DNA from: Ottelia alismoides
Taxonomy: Eukaryota > Streptophyta > Magnoliopsida > Alismatales > Hydrocharitaceae
Reading direction: 5' to 3'
Assembly (NCBI GenBank): GCA_037367405.1
Contig: JAZKJV010010541.1
Span: 310,001-374,000 of the forward strand
DNA: 64,000 nucleotides
A model generated the notes under the pieces. That model had not been told where the DNA came from, ran no database searches, and was given only the letters and a program-made list of their open reading frames with translations. Within the stretch, counting starts at the first letter, position 1. Every line of letters starts with the position of its first letter. The translations under genes and the position numbers were made by a program. Below are positions 32,931 to 44,086 of this stretch, piece by piece.

Positions 32931-34190
32931 AATATTATACTCAATAATAACCAGTGAAATATCATGGATTGGATCCATGATCAAGATATTGTACATGCTG
33001 TTGGACACATAATGTATGTGGTTGCAATGTGCAAGTTTCCTCATAATAATGGGGACTAACAATAAAATAGAAAATAGGACTACAACCCTAGGGTTTGTAT
33101 GTCTCTATAATCTTGATCTCTCATTGAATGTACTTTGGAAGTGACATGTCAATGATGATCGTAACTGTCAAATAATCCTGATCAAATCTAAGAGGATATT
33201 ATGGCATACATATGTGCTCTCAACATTTAATCATGAATGACATGGTTCACTGCATCATGTAGAATGGTGGCTCTATAAGAGACGATGTACTCAAAATATT
33301 CGAGTACCTACCTGAACCTAACTCTTTAAGAGTTAAGATGCATGCAGATATGATGAGTGTCAACATTCTATTATCTATAATCTAGTCATTCATGAAGCTT
33401 CATAATATTGATATTGTATGAATTGAATGAAGCATTAATGAATTTTGAAAAACTCTTATATTGAAATCTTTTGAATTCAACATAAGAGATCCTTTGACTT
33501 AAGCAATGGTTGTTTAGAGATGAAAGGAGCGCGGTGGAAGCATGGGTTTGAACTAAGCAACAAGGAAAGTCAAGGAGTTGATTGTACTTCTGTAACTTTC
33601 ATATGACATCCAAAGAGTTGGATGAATGCCAATGCTGCAGTAAGTCGATGTACTGATAGTGTGACTATCTAGTCTATCCAGGATCCTTAGAGAAGGATCC
33701 AAATGGTGCATCGAAATAATCTACATCAACATTTAATCATCGAAATTGACTTTCTTGTTTGATAAGATTGAAGTCTGATAGTTGTATCTCGTTCTTCTAA
33801 TAACACTTGCTATTAGTTGCATATGTTTTAGAAGACTAGAAAATTTGATCTTAAGGCTTAATAGTCATTCACATGGATATTGATGCAAGTGTTGTAACAA
33901 TGTCTATTGGATTGACGGACTTCATATTCTCAGTGAGAGAGTCCTTAGTCTTAGAGAATGTCTCTATGACCAAGATATTAGAATACACTCATTGTTTATT
34001 TTTAAATGTTGAGAATAAACATGAATTCTGGAATAGACATATCATAAAGAGTTATGATGAATATAATTGAGATAGTAATCTAACATCTAGTGGACTCTAC
34101 TAAATTAGAAAATTAATGAATGGTTCATTAACATTTCTAATACTGAAATTTAAACCATTAAAGATCAATAGGGGGATAAAGATCATTTGA
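32931..34190 (+). pseudogene. COP-1 gag-protease remnant
   Basis: From about 33080 short stretches read like copia gag with many stops. At 33390-33600 it matches COP-2 2750-2960. The frame at 33873-34070 begins with M-D-I-D-A-S-V-V-T-M, the region after the protease active site that reads MGSNATIAIV in COP-0 and MGSDATITTV in COP-3. 'SLVLENVSMTKILE' follows in place of the 'VLLLRKCLYV' type sequence. The DSGA motif itself is not preserved. Confidence 0.65.
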
Positions 34191-35100
34191 TAATGATCAG
34201 GCATCATGTCTTGGACATAAGTCTATTGATGAGATCAATAGATTAGTAAGATATTGAACTTTAGATTGTCTAAAGGTTCAAAACTGACATACCTATAAAT
34301 ATCGTTTTCAAAATAAAAATGTCCAATACACCCTTCTCTGAGAATGGTGAAAGATGTCAAGATATTCAAGATCTCATACATATTGATATATGTAGATCAT
34401 CTTTATCATAATAAACATTAATGATACGTGATATCATTAGATGATTATTTGTGATATGAGATTTCCTCACTTCACCTTAGAAAGCTTTGACATGTTCAAA
34501 GATTTCACAATTTTGGTTTATAACCAAAGTTTTAAGGAAGATGAAAGAATTTGATCTAATCAAGGTATCAAGTACCTCTTAAATTAATTCAACGAATACC
34601 TTATGGAGACAGGAATATCATTCCTATATCACTCCTCCTGATACACCTAAACTCAATAGAGTAATAGGGAGATACGATTGGATAACGTGTGACCTGATTT
34701 GATCAATGATGAACATTAGCATAATTACCTCTTAGTTTCCTAGATATATATGTAGTAGAGACAACAATATATATCCTTAATGACGCTCCATGCTAGTAAG
34801 CTGGAATCTAGCACCAGAAAGTTCTACTTCATTAGGAAAACAAAGGATGGTATTGGATACCTACTTTATGACCTTGAGAATCTTGAAAGATTTCATATCT
34901 AAGAATATGATTCTTAGATGATGAGACTCTTGATAATCAAGATGAAAATGAAGTAAAGGAACTCATTTAATCTTTAGAAGATAATGAGGCTCTTGAAATC
35001 GGAAAGTAAAAGGGCTCTTAAAGATGAAACACTAATACCTCTTCAAATGAGTTTGAGGATGGATTCTATGTGTCATAGAAATCTGACAATGATCTTACTT
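34191..35100 (+). pseudogene. COP-1 GAG-pre-integrase and integrase remnant
   Basis: 'CLGHKSIDEINRLVR' can be read at about 34210-34255 (GAG-pre-integrase core). 'DLIHIDICR' near 34371-34400 marks the integrase start, and a disrupted 'SRDVKF'-like C-terminal part is seen near 34890. Stops and small deletions are frequent; the HHCC zinc finger pattern is not complete. Confidence 0.68.
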
Positions 35101-36518
35101 CATGTGTTGAAGCTTCTGAAGATCATGACATGGAAAGATGGATGTTAGCAATTAATGTCTAAAGTAGACTTCATATACATTTCTTGTATATGGACCCTTC
35201 GAGGATCCACCTATAAGGGTAAAACCTATTAGGTGTAAATGGATCTTCAAGAGAAAAAGAGGGAAACTGATGAGAAGGTAGAGACCTTCAAAGCACGACT
35301 CGTAGCCATGAGCTACACACCGAAGAGAAGACATCACTTGTGATGAGACTTACTCTCCAGCGACCTGGCTTAAATTCATCGGAATATTGCTAACTATAGC
35401 TAGACAACTTGACTTTGACATCTTCAAGATGGACGTCAATATTGCATTTGTCTATGAATACCTCTTTGAGGATATTCATATGAAGTAGCCCCAAGGCTTC
35501 ATGTTGTGGAAAGCAAGGTTTGCAAGCTGAAGAACTCTGTCTATGGACTCAAATAAGCTTCTTGTAGTTGGAACATCAGATTTGATGAAATTATAAATGT
35601 TATGATTTCATACAGATTCTTGATGAGACATACGAAGCTTAGTGCGAGTACCATTGTGTTCATCATGCTAAATGTAGATGATATCCTAATCATTTGGAAT
35701 GATATAAGGATAATAATAAGTGTCTTATAATATTGTTGTTCCATACCTTGAGATATGATCTCAAGGATACCTCTTAGTTCATAGTTCTGAAGTTGTTCAA
35801 AAGCAAATAGAAGAGGGTATTGGGACCGTTACATTAAGTGGCACACCTTGGACATGTTCCATTCTGGAAAATTCCAAGAAAGGCTTCTCTCCCTCAAGAT
35901 ATGGTACTGACCTATCTAAAGGGATAGCACCTCAAGGAGTGGAGGAAGTGAATGCTAAAACTGCCTGCCCTAGTGCATTAGTTTTGAGAAGCCAGGTGCA
36001 TGCTAGATGAATTGAAAAGCCAGATGCCTGCCATGTAGTGGGAGTAGTAAATTGTTACTAATCCTATTGTGAAGATAAAACACTTGATTGCAGTAATAAC
36101 AATATCTTCAAAGATGACAAGACTCAGAGATAGTGATCTCAAAGTCTTATCTTCAAAAACTTATGTCTTTATAGATAGTGATCTAAAAGAACCTAGTTGC
36201 AGATAGCTTAGGAGATAGAGATCTCCAGAAAAAAGGGTATTCTGATAAGGATGTTGAAAAATACAAACTGGTTATAATGATTATTGAGTTGTAGTGTCAA
36301 AGACACTATAACTAACAAAATTGAGTATTTGTTGCATAAGATGCAACATTCGCATTGGATGCGATCATTGTTACTAAGAGATATGAAAGTACCGTAGAAG
36401 GACTTGGCGTAGTCTCTAGGGAATAAAGTGACTGATCAGCTAACCTAGCTATTTTTCTAAATAGCCTATGATTGTTTCACGAGTGTGGGTTTAAATGATT
36501 AGCCCATTAATGGCTCTT
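35101..36518 (+). pseudogene. COP-1 reverse transcriptase-RNase H remnant
   Basis: RT blocks include 'RLVAMSYT' near 35300, 'MDVNIAFVYEYL' near 35430 and the catalytic box at 35671-35688 reading N-V-D-D-I-L: both Asp residues are kept, the leading Tyr is changed. The C-terminal RT and RNase H part runs to about 36460, with a T-x-L-S-K-G-like turn near 35915 and many stops. This copy keeps more of the active site than COP-2 but is equally broken in frame. Confidence 0.78.
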
Positions 36519-36534
36519 TGGGCTAGTGGGAGAT
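36519..36534 (+). other. COP-1 polypurine tract
   Basis: TGGGCTAGTGGGAGAT lies immediately before the 3' LTR start TGTTGG at 36535. The purine run is interrupted but sits where plus-strand priming is expected; COP-3 has the parallel TAAGGGCTACGGGGAGTT (minus strand). Confidence 0.7.
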
Positions 36535-38487
36535 TGTTGGACATGCGAGCCCACGATGAGCCATTATGCAATAAATGTTATTGCAAATATCATTCACTGA
36601 TCTGAAATGAAGAATAACTAATTTGCATAATAGGTCTCTTAGTACAATTAGGGTTATGTACCATGGCCATCTTAATGATCATACAACTGTAGATTCAATT
36701 ATTGAATCATAGAGGCTGGTGCTTGGATGAGTATCTAAAGAGTTAGATTGGGGACTTATCAAGTTGTGTCAAATGATTATTAAGAGAAGATCTCCAGCCT
36801 GAGAAGGAGATGGCAATCCTTTATATGATGGCTGATACCTAACTGACCTCTTGATGCGGGTCCTCTGCATAGGAATAGAGATTCGGAGGTATTATATGAG
36901 TTAGGTCAAAGAGTTGACTTAACGAGATCGAGATAACCAAAGTCCTATGTCGTATACTGTCACGATATAGACACACATCCTCTGACCGGAGACAGATGTG
37001 TTACTATATGTCTGAGTATGTACATTTGGCAGACCAATAGGTTGATGACCTAATCAAGGTCTATACACTAGCGCGTTGGTGTGCATGTAAGTGCATATGA
37101 GTAATGCAATCTTTCAAAGGGATCATACAGGTTCATTACTGAACCGGAAGACATGATATCACTCATGAGATATTGGGAAGAATCAAATTCCGTGCACGGT
37201 CATCTCGCTTTGGAAGCTTGACTGAATTTGTAGGTTTGATATATGCTTTTGGAAAGTATATGATCAACACCTGTGTATGATATATAATTTTGGAAAGTAT
37301 ATGATCGATACCAACTCCCAATAGTCAAATGAGAACCTTAACGATAAAACCCTGAAGTATATAGTGTAAAATTGATCTAATACTTTAGGTTTATTCTTGG
37401 TATTCCAATATTGAGGATGTACAGGCATTGGGAATACCTGAGGGTGATGTGATCATATAGGATTGTATAATGATGACACTTCCATTCCTAGGGAGTGATG
37501 AAATCGGTCTGGATTTTAGTGACTCCTCTCAGTAGAGAAGTGATCTAATCTTGGTCCAAGTGTTAGACAGTGATCTGAATGTGATTCAGATGCAATGATA
37601 AGATTGGATCTACGACCTTGATTTAATCAAGCATCCATGGGAGGTTGCAAGATTCGGATTTGAGATGTGATCTCAATATCCAAGTCACTATATGTGCAAC
37701 AATACGATCACCCTATCCTTATCTCCATGTATCCGCGAAGAAAGTGCATTATCCTTGAAAGAGTTCATGATAATTTCATTGTTGATAAATGTATCCGAGA
37801 ATTGAGAAAATTGATGATCAAATAAGATTTAATTATCATGAATAATATGAATTTGATTCATATAATAAGTAGAATTATCTAAGATAATTTAATGTGATTT
37901 AATTATCAAAGATATGAATAATGTGAACGTGATTCATATTATTTGAGAACATTAGAATAGAGATCCAAGATGATAGAATGTTATTTAATTATCATTGATA
38001 TGAATAACGAGGATAGCACTATCCATATTAATCAAATATATTATGAATGTGATTTATAATATATAAGAGAGAGAGCTATTTGTAATTTACATTTGTTAGT
38101 TAAATGTTGATGTGAATTGGATTCACACTGGATAATTAGTTGAAAATGTAATTCACATTTTATTCTGAGTTGTGAATGTGATTCACAAACTTCTAATGAC
38201 ATGATTGAAATCTTCACAAAATAAATTGGATTTATTTTTATGAAATAAATTTGCAATAAAAAGTCGTTTCAAAATATTGGAGATACACATGAGATATAGA
38301 TTCTCATGAAATTGGAAGGAGACACTTGCAATCAAAGAGGGTGGACGGCCACCCTCTCCTTACGGAATGTGTGGGTTGTCCCCCTTGTTCTTATGGAAGG
38401 AGGATTTCTCTTCTTATTTCTCCAATGAAGATTGATTTGATATAAGTCAAAATATATAATGTATATATGATTTTATTAAATTAATTG

Positions 38488-38507
38488 TTGTTGTAAATTT
38501 ACAACAA
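38488..38507 (+). repeat. 20-bp perfect palindrome in COP-1 3' LTR
   Basis: Same palindrome as at 30477-30496; both copies have stayed perfect although the LTRs differ at about one base in ten. Confidence 0.7.
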
Positions 38508-38592
38508 AATCATGGCCACTAAAAGAAATACCAATCAATGTGAGCCATTGGTTATGTTGTCCATGAATTGAGATACATGGATCCCAAAATAT

Positions 38593-38600
38593 TATAAAAG
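38593..38600 (+). promoter_or_regulatory. TATA-like box of COP-1 3' LTR
   Basis: TATAAAAG in the same context as in the 5' LTR, upstream of a (TC)n leader. Confidence 0.55.
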
Positions 38601-38651
38601 GAGAGGTACCCCTTGCTCTTCTTGGTTACAACACACAAGTTGTGAACAACT

Positions 38652-38671
38652 TCTCTCTCTCTCTCTCTCTT
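38652..38671 (+). repeat. (TC)10 microsatellite
   Basis: Pure TC run in the transcribed leader of the COP-1 3' LTR; shorter and interrupted in the 5' LTR. Confidence 0.92.
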
Positions 38672-39184
38672 TCATTCTCTACACATCCTCTCCCTCTCTC
38701 TATTGTGATCGTCCACCATGCTGCCCTAGAGAGAGTCGCCATCGCCGCAGCGTCGCCGTTATGCTGCCGGATCATTCGCTCGTGGATCTCTGTTTCCTTT
38801 GGTGCACCTCACTCATGAAGAAGACGTCGGATCTCATGTGACGAGATCAGGAGATTCGCCGCTTGGATTATCAACATGGATTACGAGGATCACGTGTTTC
38901 ATCAATGCACTCGCAAGTGTCTCCTCCATCGAATCGGACTTGAGACATGAGGTCTATTCGTTTAGAGACTCGATCACAACCATTCTTCAAGAGGTAACCA
39001 TAATATTTGTTTGTGGGTTAGATGAAACGATCTGAGAAGTGTTCTTGGATCATGTGGTTTCATCGCATGAAATTTTTTTAAATTCCACTGCCTCGAGCAA
39101 CTAGTGCGACTAGTCGCTCCCGATCGCATATGATGCGATCCTCACGCTTCCGTGATGCACTTAAGGATCTTACCATATCCTTTA

Positions 39185-39325
39185 AGAACTTGCCTAGACT
39201 AAATAAAAATTAGTCATACCTCTTCATCGAGATAAATTTTATTAAGTACAGTTTTGTATAAATCCACCGCTTCATAGGTACTACAATGATAAACGAAAAT
39301 AGATAAGCAAAGCGGACCTATATTA
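39185..39325 (+). mobile_element. D-2: 3' tail
   Basis: Continues D-2 after COP-1. TTGCCTAGACTAAATAAAAA aligns with 2622-2642 in D-1, and the segment to 'GCGGACCTATATTA' aligns with the D-1 end near 2728. COP-0 integrase resumes at about 39326-39335, where the sequence lines up with COP-3 at 61070 on the minus strand. The boundary is known to within about 10 bases. Confidence 0.6.
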
Positions 39326-40130
39326 ATGTTGTTCATTCAGTACCCCAACTTGAAATGGATATTGATATTATTTGACATTTATTTACGACCATTCGTGATA
39401 CATGTGTATATTCATATTACGTCATAAATCTGAAGCCTTTGGTTGAGAGCCAAATCTATATGAAGATGAAATGGATTTGATCTGACCAAGGTGACGAGTA
39501 CCTCTCAGATGAATTCAAGGAATACCTTAAAGAGAGATGAATTGTATCTAATATCACTCCTCTTGGACCTCCATAACTAAATGGTGTTGCTAAAAGATGC
39601 AATAAGACCATCATGGATATGGTCTGATTAATGATGAGTAAAGCACATTTAACTCCTAGTTTCAGGGGATATATAGTAGAAACTGTAATATATATCGTTA
39701 ATAAGATTCCTAGAAAATATGTACTCAAAACCACTCATGAGCTTTGTCTTAGAACCAAGCCAATGTTAGACACTTGAGGATTTGTGGTTGCTTGGTCCTT
39801 GCTAGGAATGTGGATGCAAGTAAGCTAGAATCTAGATTTATAGAGTGATAATTCATTGGGTATGTAAAGGACGGTATTGGATACAAACTTTACAACCCTA
39901 CGACTCAAAATTTATTCGTCTCTAGGGATGTGAAATTCTTAGAGGATGAATTCTATAGAAGTCTAGACAAGAATGAAGTAAATGAATTCACAGAATCTCC
40001 TGAGAATATTGATATTTATAAACCATTGAATGAAGAAGTAATTAAAGAAGAAACACCCATACCTCTTTGAAGGAGTTAGAAGGAGGTTATACCACTCAAA
40101 ATGTATGGATTCCATGTGTCAAGAGAGTCT
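39326..40130 (+). pseudogene. COP-0 integrase core and C-terminus remnant
   Basis: Resumes the integrase interrupted at 25667. 'SDQGDEYLSDEFKEYL' near 39475-39525 is the second catalytic region (family S-D-x-G-x-E-Y), keeping the Asp. 'GVAKRCNKTIMDMV' near 39583-39626 is the E-region, in which the family's catalytic Glu (as in ERxNRT) is not visible. 'ARNVDASKLESR' near 39800-39835 and 'FVSRDVKFLEDE' near 39915-39950 are the GKGY/C-terminal part. The 'CCTCTTTGAAGG' to 'CATGTGTC' stretch (40069-40120) is the uninterrupted version of the site where GYP-2 enters COP-3. Confidence 0.8.
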
Positions 40131-41307
40131 AACAATGTTGCAACTTCATTTGATTATGCACTCGCAGATCATGACATGGATAGATGGATGCTAGCAATGA
40201 GTCCAAAATAGACTTCATGCACAAGAATGGTGCATGGACCCTATATGATCCACCTAAAGACCTAAAACACATTGGACATAAATGGATCTTCAAGAGAAAT
40301 AGGGGACCTAATAGGAAGGTGGAGATCTTCAAGGCACAACTCGTAGATAAGGTCTACACACATAGAGAAGGCATCAACTACAATGAGACATTCTCTCCCG
40401 TGTCTACGTTTAAGTCCATCAGGGCACTTCTAGCTATAACTGCACATCTTAACTAGGGCATCTTTAAGATAGATGTCAAGATTGCATTCATCAATGGATA
40501 CCTCGAGGAGGATATCTATATGGAGCCACCCTAAGGCGTCATAGCTGAGGAAGGAAAAGTGTGCAAGTAAAAGAAATCCATCTATGAGCTCAAACAAGCA
40601 TCTCGTAGCTTGAACATAATATTTAATGAAACCATAAAGATCATGATTTCGTTCAAAATACTAATGAACCATGTGTGTACAAAAATCTTAGTGGTAGAAC
40701 CATTGTGTTCATCATGCTTTACATAGATGACATCCTTATCATTGGGAATGATACATGAATGATGACTGGTGTTAAGATCTGGTTGTCCCATACCTTTGAG
40801 ATGAAAGATCTTAAAAAAGCTTATTATATCGTGGGTCTGAAGCTATTCAGAAACAGAGAAAAGAAGTGGGATGTCTCAACATGGGTATAAGAAGAAGATC
40901 ATGGAGTGATTCCATATGGAAAGTTCAAGAAAGGCTTCCATCCCTTAAGACATGGTATACACCTATCTAAAGGGATGTCCCCTGAAAGTGTTGAGGATAA
41001 GAAGGCCATGGCAGGATGCCCTTATACATTAGTTGTGGTAAGTCTAATGTATACTATAATGTGTATAAGGTCGGATATCTACCATACAGTAGGAGTGGTA
41101 AGTCGTTACCAATCCAACTATTGATAACAACACTGGAATGTAGTAAAAAACATCTTCAAGTATCTAAGAAGGACAAAAGTCTATATCTTCATCTACAGAT
41201 AAGGTGATCTCTAAGTCTTAGGACACATAGATTCATACTTCCAATCTAACATTGATGACCACAAGTCAACTTCGTGGTTCGTATTCTTGTTGAATGGTGG
41301 TGCTGTG
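40131..41307 (+). pseudogene. COP-0 reverse transcriptase-RNase H remnant
   Basis: The best-preserved RT of the plus-strand copies. The frame 40184-40456 reads through 'NGAWTLYDPPKDLKHIGHKW' and 'YNETFSPVSTFKSIRALLAI', both hallmark RT N-terminal blocks. After a stop, 'IDVKIAFINGYLEEDIYMEP' follows (about 40471-40530). The catalytic box Y-I-D-D-I-L is intact at 40720-40737. The connection region 'GCPYTLVVVSLMYTIMCIRSD' lies in the frame 40906-41124. RNase H similarity stops near 41307 (SWFVFLLNGGAV), where a deletion joins it to the LTR. Several stops remain. Confidence 0.85.
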
Positions 41308-41552
41308 AGATTAATGAATGAATGCACTTATAAGGTCCATTAGTATAATTAGAGTTATGTACCATGTCCATTATAATAATAATACAACCATTGATTCAAT
41401 TATTGGATCATAGATGCAGGTGTTGAGATGATATCTAATGAGTTAGATTGAGGACTCATATAACACTATCAAATTATTGTCAAAAAAGGATCGCCAACCT
41501 GAGAAGGATAAGTCAATCCTTTCTCCAACAGTTATTATCTGAGCAACCTATT
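41308..41552 (+). repeat. COP-0 3' LTR fragment
   Basis: Matches COP-1 LTR from about 80 bases inside its start: 'GTCCATTAGTATAATTAGAG' parallels 'GTCTCTTAGTACAATTAGGG' at 36631. The polypurine tract and LTR start are deleted. It is cut at 41553 by the end of the minus-strand COP-3 LTR, so two copia LTRs face each other here. Confidence 0.78.
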
Positions 41553-44068
41553 TGAAGGCTAGGGTTTAGGCCATAGCGATAGAAGCGTGAAGATTGCATC
41601 ACATGCGATCAAGAGCAACTAGCTATACTAGTTGCAAGGGGCAATGGAAATGAAAAATTAATAAAGATGAGACCACATGATCTGAGAACTTTCTTGTATA
41701 GTTTCATCAAGATCACAAATGATTAATAGAATTACCTTTGGAAGCATGTTTACGATCGCATGTCTCTATACAAAGAGACCTTCTATCTCAAGCTAGATCC
41801 AACGAAGGACGCACTTGAGGGTGCATGGATACAATGCATAATTTCCAAAATCAGAGTAGACAATCCGAGCGAGAAACCTCCTGATTTCATCTCATGAAAT
41901 CTGTAACCTTCCACATGAGCATGAAGCATCAAAGAAGGCAGAGATCTATGAGCAATTGATCCAACATCCTAAATTCAACGAGATGATAGTGATTCTCTCA
42001 ACAACCACAAAGTGGATGACCACAAGGGTTGAGAAAGAGGACCCCTTAGCCGTGTATGAGAAGAGAGAGAGATTTGTTATTTTCAACTTGTGTAAGAGAA
42101 AGAGCAAGGTCTAGCCTTTTGTTTATAACACATTGGATGGTAGAGATGCACTTCTAATTGAAATCAGCGGTCATGACTTTGTTGCATAAAATTTGCAACA
42201 ATAATTAATTAACTTAAAGGAAAATAAATATGTCGAATAATATTTAACAAATTAAATTCAATTAAATCAATTTAATATGGCATAATAAGGAAAGGAGAGC
42301 ACCTTCGTCATTAGGGTGGATGACCACCAAGGAGTCCTACTCTTTGTGGTCGTCCACTCCTAATAAGTAGTGGAGCCTCCTTCTTTCTATATTTATGAGA
42401 TTATCAAAAATCATCACAATTGCCACATGTTTGCAACAACTTTTGTTGCTTAAATTCTCACAAAAATATATCCAAATTATTTTGTGACAATTTCAATCGT
42501 GCAATTAAAAATTATGAATCATATTCAACCACTCAATATAAAATGTAAATTACATTTACAATTAACTGTACAATTTGAATCCAATTCACATTAGCATTTA
42601 ATTTGTGAATCCTATTTACAATTAAATCTTTCCATTATATTGTAAATCACATTTATAATATTTTTTTATCATGGATAGTGATATACACATTAATCATATC
42701 TTTGATAATTAAATCTCATTTAATTATCTTTAATGGCTCTTCTCGTGTCCTCAAACACTATGAATCTCATTCACATTATTTTGTACTATTAAATCATATT
42801 TAATTATCAAATTTCCAATTCAAAGATATATTTTCAATAATAGTATTATTATTGAACTCTTTCAAGAACAATTTGCCATCTCCACAGATACTTGGAGATA
42901 AGGACATGGCTATTATACATTCCATGTATAGTGACTTGGATATTGAGATCTTATCTCATATCCAGATCTGGGTGACCTCTCAAAGAAGTTTTATTAAACA
43001 AACAGTAAATCTAATCTTCTCATTGCATTTATATCACATTCAAATCAATGTCCAACATGTGGACGAAATCGGATTACTAATCTTCTGAAAAGAGTTGTTA
43101 AAATCAAAAATTGTTTCATCACTGCCTCAAAATGGAAGTGTCATAGTTATACAATCGTTTACTATCACACCACCCTTGAGTACTCGTAATACACATACAT
43201 CTTGCATACTGGAAGACCTAGAATAAATGTATAGTTTTAGATCATGTTTGAACTGTCTTATTCAGGATTTGCCATTAAGTTTCTCATTCGATCATTGGGA
43301 GTTGGTATCAATTGTATGCTTTCCAAAATCATATATCATACCTACATATTCTTATCACGCTTTCAATGTACGAAGACCATCCATGAAATTTCTTTGGAAC
43401 TATTACCTCATGAGTGAGCTCATGTCTTTCGGTTCAATTTTGAACTTGGACAATCCCTTTGAGAGATTGTATTACTCATATGCCCTTGTATGTACACCAA
43501 CTCGCTAATGTATATACCTTGATTAGGTCATCAACCTAATCATATACCTAATGTACATACCTGGACATATAGTAATACAAATTTCTCTAGTCAGAGGTTA
43601 CATGCCTATACTGTGGTAGCATACGACATAGGTCTTGGTTATCTCGATCTCCTTAAGTCAACTCTTTGAAATAACTTATTTGACACATCCAAATCTCAAT
43701 TCCTATGTATACGGCATGCATCAATAGGTCAGTCAGATATCAACCTTCAGAGAAGGTTTTCCATCTCCTTTTGAGGTTGGAGATCCTTATTAACAACCAT
43801 TTAATAGTGATTGATGAGTCCTCAATCTAACTCTTTAGATATCATCCAAGAACCTGCCTCAATGATTCAACCATTGAATAAAGAGTTGTACTACTATCAA
43901 GATGGCCATGGTACATAACCTTAATTGTACTAAGGTATATTATAAGTGCATTCATTCACTTAATATTAGATATGGACTGAAATAAATTAGTAACTTTTAT
44001 TGATTTATCAAAAGATTACAATAACAATTATGGTAGGAATGGTTCGTCAGGGCATCGCATGTCTATCA
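41553..44068 (-). repeat. COP-3 3' LTR (2.52 kb)
   Basis: On the minus strand it starts at 44068 with TGATAGACATGCGATGCCC (COP-1: TGTTGGACATGCGAGCCC) and ends at 41553 with ACCCTAGCCTTCA, giving canonical TG...CA ends. Inner landmarks match COP-1: the palindrome region decays to GTTGCATAAAATTTGCAAC (42182-42200), and AT-rich dyad motifs lie at about 42500-42800. The plus-strand frames 42852-43088 and 43227-43508 are chance reads through this LTR. Confidence 0.83.
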
Positions 44069-44086
44069 AACTCCCCGTAGCCCTTA
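44069..44086 (-). other. COP-3 polypurine tract
   Basis: Minus-strand TAAGGGCTACGGGGAGTT directly precedes the LTR start, matching the position of the COP-1 tract. Confidence 0.7.

Larger units (their letters stand above)
28551..39184 (+). mobile_element. COP-1: Ty1/copia element with both LTRs
   Basis: LTRs 28551-31174 and 36535-39184, initiator-Met primer site at 31176, decayed pol in copia order and a polypurine stretch at 36519-36534. It inserted in D-2: flanks GGAAC (28546-28550) and AGAAC (39185-39189) are a likely 5-bp duplication with one change, and D-1 at 2601-2640 shows the uninterrupted sequence. LTR heads are about 90% identical by eye over 300 bases. Coding regions are interrupted throughout, so the element is dead. 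Confidence 0.87.
36535..39184 (+). repeat. COP-1 3' LTR (2.65 kb)
   Basis: Starts TGTTGGACATGCGAGCCCAC, identical to the 5' LTR for 20 bases, and ends ACCATATCCTTTA. Contains the dyad cluster (38112-38187), palindrome (38488-38507), TATAAAAG (38593-38600) and a TC run (38652-38671). Confidence 0.87.

Noticed and set aside
39230..39310. Possible tRNA-like segment
   Set aside because: I could not draw a consistent cloverleaf; the sequence aligns with the tail of D-1 instead.
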